Assembly (NCBI RefSeq): GCF_923081025.1
Contig: NZ_CAKLPZ010000003.1
Span: forward strand, 372,001-436,000
Source of the DNA: Neolewinella maritima
Lineage (GTDB): Bacteria; Bacteroidota; Bacteroidia; Chitinophagales; Saprospiraceae
Reading direction: 5' to 3'
Length of the DNA: 64,000 nt
A model generated the notes under the pieces. The model saw nothing but the letters and a program-made list of their open reading frames with translations. It ran no database searches and was not told where the DNA came from. Below are positions 7,983 to 16,279 of the stretch, piece by piece. Numbering within the stretch: the first letter of the stretch is position 1; each line of letters opens with the position of its first letter. A program made the translations under genes and the position numbers.

Positions 7983-9350
7983 ATGCAAGCAGTAGCCATC
8001 CTAAACATCGTAGGCCTAAGCGCAGGCCTCATCGGCCCCGATACCCCCTTCCTGCGTCAGTGGGCCAGCAGCCGTACGATCACGACGGTAGACCCCGTCC
8101 TGCCCGCTGTCACCACCACGGCCCAAACCAGCTACCTGACCGGCAAGCACCCGCGGGACCACGGCATCGTAGCCAACGGCTGGCTCTTCCGCGACGAGCA
8201 GGAGATCAAACTTTGGCGGCAGTCCAACCACCTGGTACAGGCTAAGAAGATCTGGGAGGTGGCCCGGGAGCGCGATTCGGCGTTCACTGTGGCCAATCTA
8301 TTCTGGTGGTACAATATGTACTCTTCGGCCGACTACTGCGTCACGCCCCGTCCGCAGTACCTGGCCGACGGCCGTAAACTGCCCGACTGCTACAGCTACC
8401 CCATGGACCTGCGCGAGAAGCTGCAGGCCGAGTTGGGCACCTTTCCGCTGTTTAGCTTTTGGGGTCCGCGGACGAATATCGTCAGCAGCCGCTGGATCGC
8501 CGATGCGGCCATGCGGGTCTACGACTGGCACCGGCCTACGATGAACCTGGTCTACCTGCCCCACCTCGACTACAACCTGCAGCGCCACGGCCCCGGTCAT
8601 CCCAGTGTGCAGCAGGACCTGCGCGAGATCGACACCGTAGTCCAGGACCTAATCGAATACTACGAGGGCAAGGGCGTGCAGGTGCAGATCGTATCGGAAT
8701 ACGGCATCACCAGTGTAGACCGCCCCGTGCACATCAACCGTATCCTGCGTGAGGCCGGCCTGATCAGCGTACGCGAGGAGCGGGGCACCGAACTGCTCGA
8801 CGTGGGCACCTGCCGTGCCGTGGCGATGGCCGACCACCAGATCGCCCACGTATACATCAAGGATCCGGAGGATATCCCCCACGTCCGCGCCCTGCTGCAA
8901 CGCGTGCCGGGGATCGGACTTTTGCTGGATGAAGAAGGCAAGAAGTTCCACAAGATCGACCACCCCCGTGCCGGTGAGCTTGTGGCCGTAGCCGACGACC
9001 GCAGCTGGTTCACCTACTACTACTGGCTGGATGATGCCCGCGCACCCGACTACGCCCGCACGGTGGACATCCACAAGAAGCCCGGCTACGATCCAGTGGA
9101 AATGTTCCTCGATCCCGCCAAGAAGCTCATCATTCCCCGCATTGCCCTCAAGGTTGCCGGCAAGAAACTCGGCTTCCGTACGCTCATGGACGTGGTGCCC
9201 CTACAGGCCGAGCTCGTCAGAGGCTCCCACGGTAACCTCACCGGAGCGGATGCGGATAAGCCCGTATTCATCAGCGGTATGGATACGCCCGACCGGCTCG
9301 AAGCCCCCGAGGTGTTCTCCTGGCTGCTGCGTAGTGTGTTCGGCAGCTAG
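7983..9350 (+). CDS. eboF: EboF-type alkaline phosphatase superfamily protein
   Basis: Last gene of the ebo cluster, 455 residues, related to type I phosphodiesterase / nucleotide pyrophosphatases. PAVTTTAQTSYLTGKHPRDHGI (about 41-61) matches the family's catalytic-threonine and TGxxPxxHG region; HLDYNLQRHG and SHGNLTG supply further candidate ligands. Two usual metal positions differ: the first strand reads NIVGLS instead of a DG motif, and the usual S-D-H-G reads SEYGI. It may therefore bind metal differently or act as a non-canonical hydrolase. The ATG at 7983 follows eboE by 40 bp. Its stop lies one base from the stop of the convergent trhO. Confidence 0.83.
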   Translation: MQAVAILNIVGLSAGLIGPDTPFLRQWASSRTITTVDPVLPAVTTTAQTSYLTGKHPRDHGIVANGWLFRDEQEIKLWRQSNHLVQAKKIWEVARERDSAFTVANLFWWYNMYSSADYCVTPRPQYLADGRKLPDCYSYPMDLREKLQAELGTFPLFSFWGPRTNIVSSRWIADAAMRVYDWHRPTMNLVYLPHLDYNLQRHGPGHPSVQQDLREIDTVVQDLIEYYEGKGVQVQIVSEYGITSVDRPVHINRILREAGLISVREERGTELLDVGTCRAVAMADHQIAHVYIKDPEDIPHVRALLQRVPGIGLLLDEEGKKFHKIDHPRAGELVAVADDRSWFTYYYWLDDARAPDYARTVDIHKKPGYDPVEMFLDPAKKLIIPRIALKVAGKKLGFRTLMDVVPLQAELVRGSHGNLTGADADKPVFISGMDTPDRLEAPEVFSWLLRSVFGS

Positions 9351-9351
9351 A

Positions 9352-10383
9352 CTACACAGAGCTCCGCGGCCGGGCCTTGCCCGCTCGCTGTCCGTTGAAG
9401 GTGAGGGTAGGGGCCAGACGCTCCTGTTCTTCGGGGGGTAGCTGAACAAAGTCGCGGCACGCCGCAGAGCAGCAGTGCTGGTAGGCGTCCGCGCAGCGCT
9501 CACACTGGAGGAACAGGATATTGCAGGCCGTATTGGCGCAGTCTACCTGCCGGTCGCTGGGCTGTCCGCACTGGTGGCAGTGACTGACCACGTCTTCGGT
9601 GATGCGTTCCCCGATCCGTCCGTCGAAGACGAAGTTCTTGCCGATGTACTTCTTCTCCAGTCCCTCCCGCTCGCACTGCCGCGCGTACTCGATGATACCG
9701 CCGTCGACCATACTCACCCGCTCGAAGCCACGGTGCAGGTAGTAAGCACTCGCCTTTTCACAGCGGATGCCTCCAGTGCAGTACATGATGATCTCCTGGT
9801 CTTTCTTGTCTTCCAGCAATTCCTCCACCACCGGCAGGATCTCGCGGAAGGTGGCTACGTCCGGACGAATGGCCCCCTCGAAGTAGCCCACCTCGCTTTC
9901 GTAGTGGTTGCGCATATCAACCACGATGGTATCGTCCCGTTCGAGCAGTGCATTGACCTGACGGGCATCCAGGTGGCGACCGCGTTTGGTGACGTCGAAG
10001 GTGGCGTCGTTCAACCCGTCGGCGACGATCTTGGGGCGCACCTTGATGACCAGCTTAAGGAAGGACTTGGCCTCCGCTTCGATGGCTACGTTCAGCCGGG
10101 TATCCTTCAGGAAGGGCACGCTGTACAGCGCGGCCCGGAAGTCATCCAGGTGCGAGGCCGGCACGCTCAGCTGGCCGTTGATGCCCTCTGCGGCCACGTA
10201 GATCCGGCCCAGCACACCGAGCGGTGACCAACTGGCGTAGCATTCATCCCGGAAGGTCTGGGGATCGGCGATGTGGGCATAGCGGTAGAACGAGAGCGTG
10301 GTACGGGGCTCGGTTTCGGCATCCAGGCGGGCCTGTAGTTCCTCGCGGGACAGGAGATTGCGTAGTTCTTGCGGACGGTCCAT
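9352..10383 (-). CDS. trhO: tRNA uridine-34 hydroxylase TrhO (rhodanese domain, YceA family)
   Basis: TrhO uses oxygen to hydroxylate U34 of tRNA to 5-hydroxyuridine, the first step of cmo5U/mo5U wobble modification. The 343-residue protein has the N-terminal acylphosphatase-like domain (YVAAEGINGQLS, about 62-73), the rhodanese domain with the active-site loop YCTGGIRCEKA (C202 and C208) and a Cys-rich C-terminal tail (HCHQCG, CANTAC, CERC, HCCSAAC). I choose ATG 10383 over the in-frame TTG 10395 because the TTG lies inside a TATCTTTG promoter box (10393-10400), which places a transcription start close to the ATG. It converges on eboF with a one-base gap. Confidence 0.94.
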   Translation of the reverse strand: MDRPQELRNLLSREELQARLDAETEPRTTLSFYRYAHIADPQTFRDECYASWSPLGVLGRIYVAAEGINGQLSVPASHLDDFRAALYSVPFLKDTRLNVAIEAEAKSFLKLVIKVRPKIVADGLNDATFDVTKRGRHLDARQVNALLERDDTIVVDMRNHYESEVGYFEGAIRPDVATFREILPVVEELLEDKKDQEIIMYCTGGIRCEKASAYYLHRGFERVSMVDGGIIEYARQCEREGLEKKYIGKNFVFDGRIGERITEDVVSHCHQCGQPSDRQVDCANTACNILFLQCERCADAYQHCCSAACRDFVQLPPEEQERLAPTLTFNGQRAGKARPRSSV

Positions 10384-10392
10384 AAGCAGCCG

Positions 10393-10400
10393 CAAAGATA
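10393..10400 (-). promoter_or_regulatory. -7 box TATCTTTG of trhO
   Basis: Perfect match to the Bacteroidota -7 consensus TAnnTTTG, its first T 17 bases before the trhO ATG and immediately after the stop of the upstream DUF5691 gene. The expected transcript would have a leader of only a few bases. No clear TTG is seen at -33. Confidence 0.55.
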
Positions 10401-11897
10401 CTACTCCCGCTGAAGCTCCCGCCGGAAGGCCGTCGTCTGCAGCATTTCCGTTGCTAGCTTACCGAAGGCATCGTAGCGCTCCGTCGTAGCGTGCAGCTGC
10501 TGCCGCAGCCAGGGAAAGATCGCGGTATCCACCAGGGGGATGGCCCATTTCCACTGCTGCGCCAGTTCGCGCTGGGCACTGTAGTCGAGCTGGCGGCTGT
10601 GGAGTCCATCGATGAGCTGTAGCAGCATGGCTTTACTCAGTCGTTCAGACCAGGGGGTGTCACGACTTAGCGCCAGCAAGCGGGGCAGGCTGCGCAGTTG
10701 CAGGGCATTCGGAAATTTGGATAGCAGCTCTTCGTACAGCGCGTCGAAATCAGCCCGGGGCAGCAGTCGGATTACCTCACCCCCCACTTCCGTCGGAAAG
10801 CCGGCCGGCTGCTCCAGCACCAGGAAGCGCGCGAACTCCCGTACGGTATCCGGGTCCCGAAAGCTGACGATCGCCCGCGCCGCGTCCCGTAGTTCCAGCG
10901 GCGTACGGCCGAGCCAGAAGGCGGGCAAGGGTAGGGCAGTCAGCTCGGACCAACTCCGGGGAGGCAGGATGCGCAGCAAGCGGTGCGGTAGTGCTTCCGG
11001 AGCTTTCGTGCCGCCGTAGGTGGCAAACAGGTCCTTCAGTTCATCCGTGGGCAGGGAGAGGTTCAGCGCCCCCCGCTCGGTGACGATCACACTGGCCAGG
11101 AGCGCAAAATCAGCTAGAGCAGTCGGCTCGCGGGCTAGTAGGAGCAGCTCGGTTACCGCGCGCCGTACCCCCTTGCGTTTCGGCGTCAGGGCATCCCGTA
11201 GCCAGGACCAGTCAGCCGCCGACAATCCGACGCGCAGTCCGGCTAGCAGTACTTCCTGATTACGCGCATTTTGTCCGGGCCAGGTACCGGCCAGTGCTTC
11301 GCGGGCAGCGGCGGGGTCCACCCGGCGCCAGTTGGCGAGTATACTGGCCTTGCGCGCGGGTTGGGTTTCGTGGTGATAGGCCGGTGCGTAGTCGTAGTCA
11401 GGTAGTAGTAGCGCCCAGTCGGGGTGCTGTCCGGCCAGCCACTTGCCCCGTTCGCCACTTGCCTCCAGGTAGCGCTGCGCGCGGGGGTAGTCGTCGTTCA
11501 GCAGGGCGGCGGCGCGCGGGTGCAGGGCGGGTAAAAGCGTGCTGGGCACGTAGGTCTGGCGCGCAAGGACCAAGTCAATCGCCTCGTCCAGCAAGTCCGG
11601 GTAAGTACCTTCTAGGATCAGTTGCAGGCCACGGGCCAGGCGGGGGCTGGGCGGCGTGCGGGTTTCTGCTGCGGGGGTGGGGTGGGGTGTTTTGGTAGCG
11701 CCGGTCGGCCGCGGTTGCAGGCGGTGCAGTCGCTCGGTCAGCCCCAGGGCAGCCAGCAGTTGCTCGGCTTGGTCAGCGGTAGGGTCGATGGCAGCTAGAC
11801 TATCCAGCCATTCACCGATCTGGGGGGCAAGTTCCCGGCGGGCGGTACCCAGTGTGAGGGCACGAAGTAGGTCGGTATACTGGGGCGGGGCGGGCAC
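10401..11897 (-). CDS. DUF5691 domain-containing protein
   Basis: A roughly 500-residue soluble helical protein. The N-terminal YTDLLRALTLGTARRELAP and the long series of HEAT-like helices (LPPRSWSELTALPLPAFW, FAKFLVLEQ-type blocks) match DUF5691. The frame can be extended to 12062, but that would overlap the signal peptide of the divergent gene at 11962; GTG 11897 (or TTG 11906) places the start right before the conserved first helix. There is a proline/threonine-rich low-complexity linker near residues 75-95. Relatives are often found with SWIM, MoxR and VWA genes, none of which is here. Function unknown. Confidence 0.75.
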   Translation of the reverse strand: MPAPPQYTDLLRALTLGTARRELAPQIGEWLDSLAAIDPTADQAEQLLAALGLTERLHRLQPRPTGATKTPHPTPAAETRTPPSPRLARGLQLILEGTYPDLLDEAIDLVLARQTYVPSTLLPALHPRAAALLNDDYPRAQRYLEASGERGKWLAGQHPDWALLLPDYDYAPAYHHETQPARKASILANWRRVDPAAAREALAGTWPGQNARNQEVLLAGLRVGLSAADWSWLRDALTPKRKGVRRAVTELLLLAREPTALADFALLASVIVTERGALNLSLPTDELKDLFATYGGTKAPEALPHRLLRILPPRSWSELTALPLPAFWLGRTPLELRDAARAIVSFRDPDTVREFARFLVLEQPAGFPTEVGGEVIRLLPRADFDALYEELLSKFPNALQLRSLPRLLALSRDTPWSERLSKAMLLQLIDGLHSRQLDYSAQRELAQQWKWAIPLVDTAIFPWLRQQLHATTERYDAFGKLATEMLQTTAFRRELQRE

Positions 11898-11961
11898 GGC
11901 GGACAAGGTAGGTCGCGTACGGTATTCAACGAAATAGCCGCAGCAGGGGTTAGGGGAGCGT

Positions 11962-12408
11962 ATGAAAGCTCTTTTACTTTCTCTTCTCCTACTACCCACC
12001 CTCTCTTTCGCCCAAACCTCCCTCGACGGACTCTGGGAAGGCACTATGACCGTCGGCGGCATCTACTCCAACGAGGCCCTGCCGATGCAGCTCTACATCA
12101 CCACGGAGGGCAGCACGGTCACCGGCCGCAGCTACGTGACCCTGCCGGACGGTGAAGTACTCCGTATGGACCTGAGCGGACGCATCTACGGCGACCGCTC
12201 CATTTCCCTAGTAGAAATTTCCTTCGTCGGAGACGCGGCCAACGAGATCATGCCCGAGTTTAGCCGGCAGTACCAGATCGTCTACAAGCCCGACCTGTGG
12301 AACAGCGAGTTGCGCGGCTACTGGCAGGAGGTGACGGACCTCACCTTCAATACCCTACGTCGCCGCGGTCGCATGGTGCTGAGAAAGCAGAAGAACGAGC
12401 GGGCGTAA
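11962..12408 (+). CDS. Secreted protein of unknown function
   Basis: 148 residues with an obvious Sec signal peptide (MKALLLSLLLLPTLSFA, cleavage before QTSLDG). The mature part begins LDGLWEGTMTVGG and continues with alternating beta-strand patterns (MQLYITTEGSTVTGRSYV, ISLVEISFVGDA), like the small lipocalin-type domains with an LxGxWxG opening that Bacteroidota often export. I cannot assign a ligand. It is transcribed alone, divergent from the DUF5691 gene and convergent with the next gene (12 bp gap). Confidence 0.75.
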   Translation: MKALLLSLLLLPTLSFAQTSLDGLWEGTMTVGGIYSNEALPMQLYITTEGSTVTGRSYVTLPDGEVLRMDLSGRIYGDRSISLVEISFVGDAANEIMPEFSRQYQIVYKPDLWNSELRGYWQEVTDLTFNTLRRRGRMVLRKQKNERA

Positions 12409-12420
12409 GCGGCTCGCGAC

Positions 12421-13002
12421 TTAGTATACCCGCCGCCGCTCCGTCTGCAGCAGTCCCTCGATCGCTTCGTGTACCCGTCGGGCCTTCTGCGGCCGCCAGG
12501 TCAGCCCGTTGAGCAGGTCTCCGTAGTGGATGTAGTTGTCCAATCTGGCGTCGGATAGCTCATCGGCCACGTGGTCCAATACGTTGAGCATCGCGATCCA
12601 GCCCCCGGCGTCGGTCACCTCGCTGTACCACTCCTCGTAGTAGTCATCGGCATCCGAATGGAAGTTGAGTACGCCTTCCATAATGAGAATAAAGTCCTTG
12701 ATGCCCTCCCCGACCAGGTAGTCGATCACCTCCCGCTTGAGGTGCATCGAGTCATTATGTAATGCATCGTTCCACTCCCCGATCAGCTCGATGATGGCAT
12801 AGCGGTCGTCATAGTCTACGAACAGGATCTTCAGGTACAGCGTCTCCGACCCGAAGTCATCCCACTGCGGGTGCAGCAGGTAGTTGTACACCTTATTGGA
12901 GTAGTCGAACTCACTGTACTGCCGACCGTAAAAGGGCGAGGCGGAGTCGTCTTCGGCGCGGTAGCGGTCACGCCACTGGAAGTGTGGTTCTATGTCGTGC
13001 AT
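12421..13002 (-). CDS. Hypothetical protein, acidic, aromatic-rich
   Basis: 193 residues, no signal peptide or membrane segment. It is rich in Asp, Glu and Tyr (DYSNKVYNYLLHPQWDDFGSETLYLKILFVDYDDRYAIIELIGEWND), with a beta-sheet-like middle and a helical C-terminus ending in basic ERRRVY. I recognise no family. Codon use resembles the neighbours, and the frame is clean, so I consider it real. The upstream region contains the mini-hairpin array at 13003-13172. Confidence 0.65.
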   Translation of the reverse strand: MHDIEPHFQWRDRYRAEDDSASPFYGRQYSEFDYSNKVYNYLLHPQWDDFGSETLYLKILFVDYDDRYAIIELIGEWNDALHNDSMHLKREVIDYLVGEGIKDFILIMEGVLNFHSDADDYYEEWYSEVTDAGGWIAMLNVLDHVADELSDARLDNYIHYGDLLNGLTWRPQKARRVHEAIEGLLQTERRRVY

Positions 13003-13010
13003 TTGGGTAG

Positions 13011-13172
13011 GTCGCTTCGCTTGGTTAGGCCCTGCGGGTTAGATCGCTTCGCTGGGTGGACCCCTTCGGGGAGTAGACCGCTATTGCGGGTAGATGGTCT
13101 GACCAGTGTAGTCGTCTACCCGCGATAGCGGTCTAACAGCCGATAGGCGATCTTACCCCCGAAGGGGTCTAC
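13011..13172. repeat. Array of mini-hairpins between unknown gene and msrA
   Basis: About seven short palindromes are joined by TTAG/GTAGA spacers: CCCTGCGGG, ATCGCTTCGCT, CCCCTTCGGGG, CCGCTATTGCGG, CCGCGATAGCGG and CCCCGAAGGGG among them. At a larger scale 13074-13094 and 13115-13135 form a 21-bp inverted repeat with one mismatch, and the 13-mer GACCCCTTCGGGG (13059-13071) is exactly complementary to 13157-13169. No open reading frame of note. The last units reach the msrA stop codon. Confidence 0.88.
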
Positions 13173-13891
13173 TTATACTCTTCCTTGAGAATATCCTTAA
13201 ACTCCTTCATCACCTTTTCCACCTTGGGCCGGCTGACACCCTGTACGTAGCCCTGGTTGGGGTTGTTAGGATTTTCGTAGTAGTCCTGGTGGTAGGGCTC
13301 GGCGACCCAGAACTGGATGGGGTCTTCGATGGTGGTGGCGATGGGCTCACTGAAGGTGCCGCTGGCGTCGAGGGCTGCGATCTTGGCTTCGGCGGCCTGT
13401 TGCTGCTCGGCGTTGAGGGGGAAGATGGCAGAGCGGTACTGCGGACCTACGTCCGGGCCCTGGCGATTGAGCTGGGTGGGGTCGTGAGCGACGAAGAAGA
13501 TGTCGAGCAGCTTGTCGTAGGTGATCACTTCGGGGTCATAGTAAACTACAATGGACTCGGCGTGGCCACTGGTCTTTTTGTTGCTATCGGCGTAGGTAGG
13601 GTTTTCGAGTTCACCGCCGGCGTAGCCGCTATAGACATCCTCGACGCCCTGGATACGGGTAAAGGAGGCCTCGGTACACCAGAAGCAGCCACCGGCGAAG
13701 TAGGCTTTTTCAGCATCGGGGTACTGCGCATCAAGGTTGGCGATGGAGATGCCACCGACCAGGTCTTCGTCGCCGGGCTGGGTGTTGGTGCTGGCGGTAG
13801 GAGTGGTTTCTGCGGTGGTAGTAGTGGCGCGTTGGCTATCGCAGGAGGTGGTAGCGACGGCAAGCAGCAGCGTGAGGAGGAGTGTTCTCAT
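13169..13891 (-). CDS. msrA: Peptide-methionine (S)-S-oxide reductase MsrA, lipoprotein form
   Basis: MsrA reduces the S-epimer of methionine sulfoxide in proteins. The catalytic motif GGCFWC places the nucleophile at about C69, followed by SGYAGG, NPTYAD and the C-terminal WVAEPYHQDYY block. The N-terminus is a lipoprotein signal (MRTLLLTLLLAVATTSC, lipid-attached C17) and a Thr/Ala-rich linker, so the enzyme is probably anchored in the envelope and repairs exported proteins. The ATG at 13891 is required for the signal. The next minus-strand gene upstream is gpmI, 52 bp away. Confidence 0.94.
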   Translation of the reverse strand: MRTLLLTLLLAVATTSCDSQRATTTTAETTPTASTNTQPGDEDLVGGISIANLDAQYPDAEKAYFAGGCFWCTEASFTRIQGVEDVYSGYAGGELENPTYADSNKKTSGHAESIVVYYDPEVITYDKLLDIFFVAHDPTQLNRQGPDVGPQYRSAIFPLNAEQQQAAEAKIAALDASGTFSEPIATTIEDPIQFWVAEPYHQDYYENPNNPNQGYVQGVSRPKVEKVMKEFKDILKEEYK

Positions 13892-13943
13892 GTCTTGAAG
13901 TGATTACTTCTCCCTGAAACACGAACGGTACGCATTAGTTAAG

Positions 13944-15497
13944 CTACCGGTCCGTTGCGTCGGCCAGCAAACTGAGCCCCGTCATTTCCCGTGGAGCAGC
14001 TATGCCCATTAACTGCAGCAGGGTAGGCGCTACATCTCCCAGCTTCCCATCGGTGCGCAGGCTGATCTCTGCTTCTGCCGGACCTACATAGACTACGGGC
14101 ACCGGATTAGTGGTGTGGGCCGTATTCACGCTGCCGTCCGCATTCATCATCACATCCGAGTTGCCGTGATCGGCGATGACCAGGGTATGGTAGCCGTGCT
14201 GGCGGGCGGTGTCCAGCAGGCGACCCAGACACTCGTCTACAACCTCGGCGGCGCGGATGGCCGCCGACAGGATGCCGGTATGGCCGACCATATCCGTATT
14301 GGCGTAGTTGAGGCAGATGAAGTCCGGCGCATTGGTCTTGATGTCTTCGATGATGGCAGCGGTTACGCCGTAGGCGCTCATTTCGGGCTTCTCGTCGTAG
14401 GTCTCTACGTCGCGCGGACTGTCGATCAGGATGCGGCGCTCCCCGGGGAAGGTATCCTCCTGACCGCCGCTGAAGAAGAAGGTGACGTGGGCGTACTTCT
14501 CGGTCTCAGCGATGCGCACCTGCGTCTTACCGGCTTCACTGACAACCTGACCTATCGTTTTGGTAAGGTCGTCGGGGGTGAATAGCACGTCTACGTCACG
14601 GTACTTCTCGTCGTACTGCGTGAGACAGATGTACCGCAGCCCGGGGAGCTTGTGCATCCCCTGCTCCGGAAAGTCCTCCTGCGTCAGGGCCCGGGTGATC
14701 TGGCGGGGGCGGTCGGTACGAAAGTTGAAGCAGAGGGCCACGTCGCCGGGCTGAATCTTGGCTACGGGCTGATCCTGCTCGTCCGTCAGGATGATGGGGT
14801 GCAGAAACTCGTCCGTCGTACCTGCATCGTAGTGCGACTGTACGGTGGTCAGTACGTCCCTGCTGCGTTCCCCCCGCCCGTTGACCATGGCGTGGTAGGC
14901 CTCCGCGATGCGTTCCCAACGGGTGTCGCGGTCCATGCCGTAGAAGCGCCCGGTGACGGTAGCTAGTTTAGTGGGTTGGTCGGCAATGTGGTCGAGTAGG
15001 GTAGCGAGGTAGCCCTTGCCGGAGGTGGGGGCTACGTCGCGTCCGTCGGTAAAGGCGTGGATGTACACCTTTTCGTTGCCCGCGGCGGTGGCGATGTCCG
15101 TGAGCCGGAGCAGGTGGTTGATGTGGCTGTGTACGCCGCCGTCGCTGACCAGTCCCATCAGGTGGAAGGCCTTATCGTGCTCACGGGCGTAGTGGAGGGC
15201 AGCCTGTAGCTTCTCCAATTGCTGCAGCTCTCCTTCCCGGATCGCCTTGTTGATGCGAGCGAAGCTCTGGTACACAACCCGGCCGGCCCCGATATTGAGG
15301 TGACCTACTTCGGAGTTGCCCATTTGTCCGTCCGGCAAACCCACCTCCTCTCCGTAGGTCACTAAGGTGGCGTGAGGATTATCCCGGTAAATGCGGTCGA
15401 AGGTGGGGGTGTGCGCGAGTGCCAGGGCGTCGGCTTCGGGGCGGGTGCCGAGTCCCCAGCCGTCGAGGATTACAAGTAGGGTTTTCGCTGCGTCCAT
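13944..15497 (-). CDS. gpmI: 2,3-bisphosphoglycerate-independent phosphoglycerate mutase
   Basis: Interconverts 3- and 2-phosphoglycerate in glycolysis/gluconeogenesis using two Mn ions and a phosphoserine. At 517 residues it has the usual length. LVILDGWGLG (8-17) supplies the first metal Asp and MGNSEVGHLNIGAGR carries the catalytic Ser (S62). The inserted domain (VHSHINHLL, HAFTDGRDVAP) and the C-terminal metal block (NYANTDMVGHTG, VIADHGNSD) are intact. ATG 15497 begins just before the first strand; a TACCTTCA box (15520-15527) lies 30 bases upstream. Confidence 0.97.
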   Translation of the reverse strand: MDAAKTLLVILDGWGLGTRPEADALALAHTPTFDRIYRDNPHATLVTYGEEVGLPDGQMGNSEVGHLNIGAGRVVYQSFARINKAIREGELQQLEKLQAALHYAREHDKAFHLMGLVSDGGVHSHINHLLRLTDIATAAGNEKVYIHAFTDGRDVAPTSGKGYLATLLDHIADQPTKLATVTGRFYGMDRDTRWERIAEAYHAMVNGRGERSRDVLTTVQSHYDAGTTDEFLHPIILTDEQDQPVAKIQPGDVALCFNFRTDRPRQITRALTQEDFPEQGMHKLPGLRYICLTQYDEKYRDVDVLFTPDDLTKTIGQVVSEAGKTQVRIAETEKYAHVTFFFSGGQEDTFPGERRILIDSPRDVETYDEKPEMSAYGVTAAIIEDIKTNAPDFICLNYANTDMVGHTGILSAAIRAAEVVDECLGRLLDTARQHGYHTLVIADHGNSDVMMNADGSVNTAHTTNPVPVVYVGPAEAEISLRTDGKLGDVAPTLLQLMGIAAPREMTGLSLLADATDR

Positions 15498-15511
15498 GGG
15501 GGGTGCCGGGT

Positions 15512-16276
15512 TTAGGGCGTGAAGGTAGTCAGCGCCGCGCCTACCATCAGTGCGATAGCCAGTACGTTGACCAGGTCGTTGGTGACCCAGTGGTAGCCCG
15601 AGTACAGGGTGCTACCCGGATGCTGTACATCACTGAGCGCTCCGGTGACCGGATCGCGGTACCGGGCCTGCAGGGTCGCTCCTAGGATCGAATCCAGCAA
15701 CATCCCCATAAATCCGAGGCCGGCGACCTGGATCAGCATAGCTGCACCGTAGTCGGGAAGGAGGCAGTAACCGAGCCCCGCTATGAGCATGGCACCGGCG
15801 GCCCCGCCCAGGGTACCGCCCGTACTTACGCCGCCGCTCAGGCCCGGGGGTACGCGCCGCCACTGTAGTACATCGTAGGTGGGGCGGCGTAGGTACTTGC
15901 CTAGCTCGCTGGCCCAGGTATCGGAGGTGGCCACGGCCATGCTCACGAGCAGCAGGGCGGGGTGCAGATCGAGCAGGGCGATGAGGCCGTAGACTCCACC
16001 GTTGCAGAGCACCTGCACCAGGTCGCGGGGCTGCTTGTCCTTGCTATCCCCGGCATCTGCTGCAACGGGTAGTAGGCGACCGATCACTACACTGCTGAGG
16101 AAGAAAACGAAGAGGGGGAGGAGCCAGGCCGGACCTACCCGTGTAGCGACCAGGGTGCCGAGGGCCAGTGCGGCCAGTGCGCCCGGCCCGGTCAGGCTGC
16201 CGCGCCGGACCGTCAGGTAGTAGAATGCCGTGCTGCCGGTGAGCCAGCTCAGTACGATCAGTAGGTGGCTGCTCAT
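15512..16276 (-). CDS. DUF92 family membrane protein (possible prenyl-phosphate kinase)
   Basis: 254 residues with about six hydrophobic helices. DUF92 signatures are present: KDKQPRDLVQVLCNGG, ATSDTWASELGKYL and the late DSILGATLQARYRD. The family includes plant VTE6, which phosphorylates phytyl monophosphate, so an isoprenoid-phosphate kinase role is possible, but the bacterial members are mostly uncharacterised. ATG 16276 is preceded at 16280-16287 by TACCTTTA. It sits 14 bp upstream of gpmI on the same strand and 14 bp after the next gene's stop. Confidence 0.88.
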   Translation of the reverse strand: MSSHLLIVLSWLTGSTAFYYLTVRRGSLTGPGALAALALGTLVATRVGPAWLLPLFVFFLSSVVIGRLLPVAADAGDSKDKQPRDLVQVLCNGGVYGLIALLDLHPALLLVSMAVATSDTWASELGKYLRRPTYDVLQWRRVPPGLSGGVSTGGTLGGAAGAMLIAGLGYCLLPDYGAAMLIQVAGLGFMGMLLDSILGATLQARYRDPVTGALSDVQHPGSTLYSGYHWVTNDLVNVLAIALMVGAALTTFTP

Positions 16277-16279
16277 GCC

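Noticed and set aside
10384-10395. TTG 10395 as trhO start
   Set aside because: The codon is part of the TATCTTTG -7 box; ATG 10383 is just downstream of the expected transcription start.
11898-12062. Upstream extension of the DUF5691 gene to 12062
   Set aside because: It would overlap the signal peptide of the divergent gene at 11962, and the added residues are low-complexity and unlike the family.
13011-13172. CRISPR array
   Set aside because: Units are palindromic, unequal and only 9-21 bp with no constant-length spacers, and no cas gene is near.
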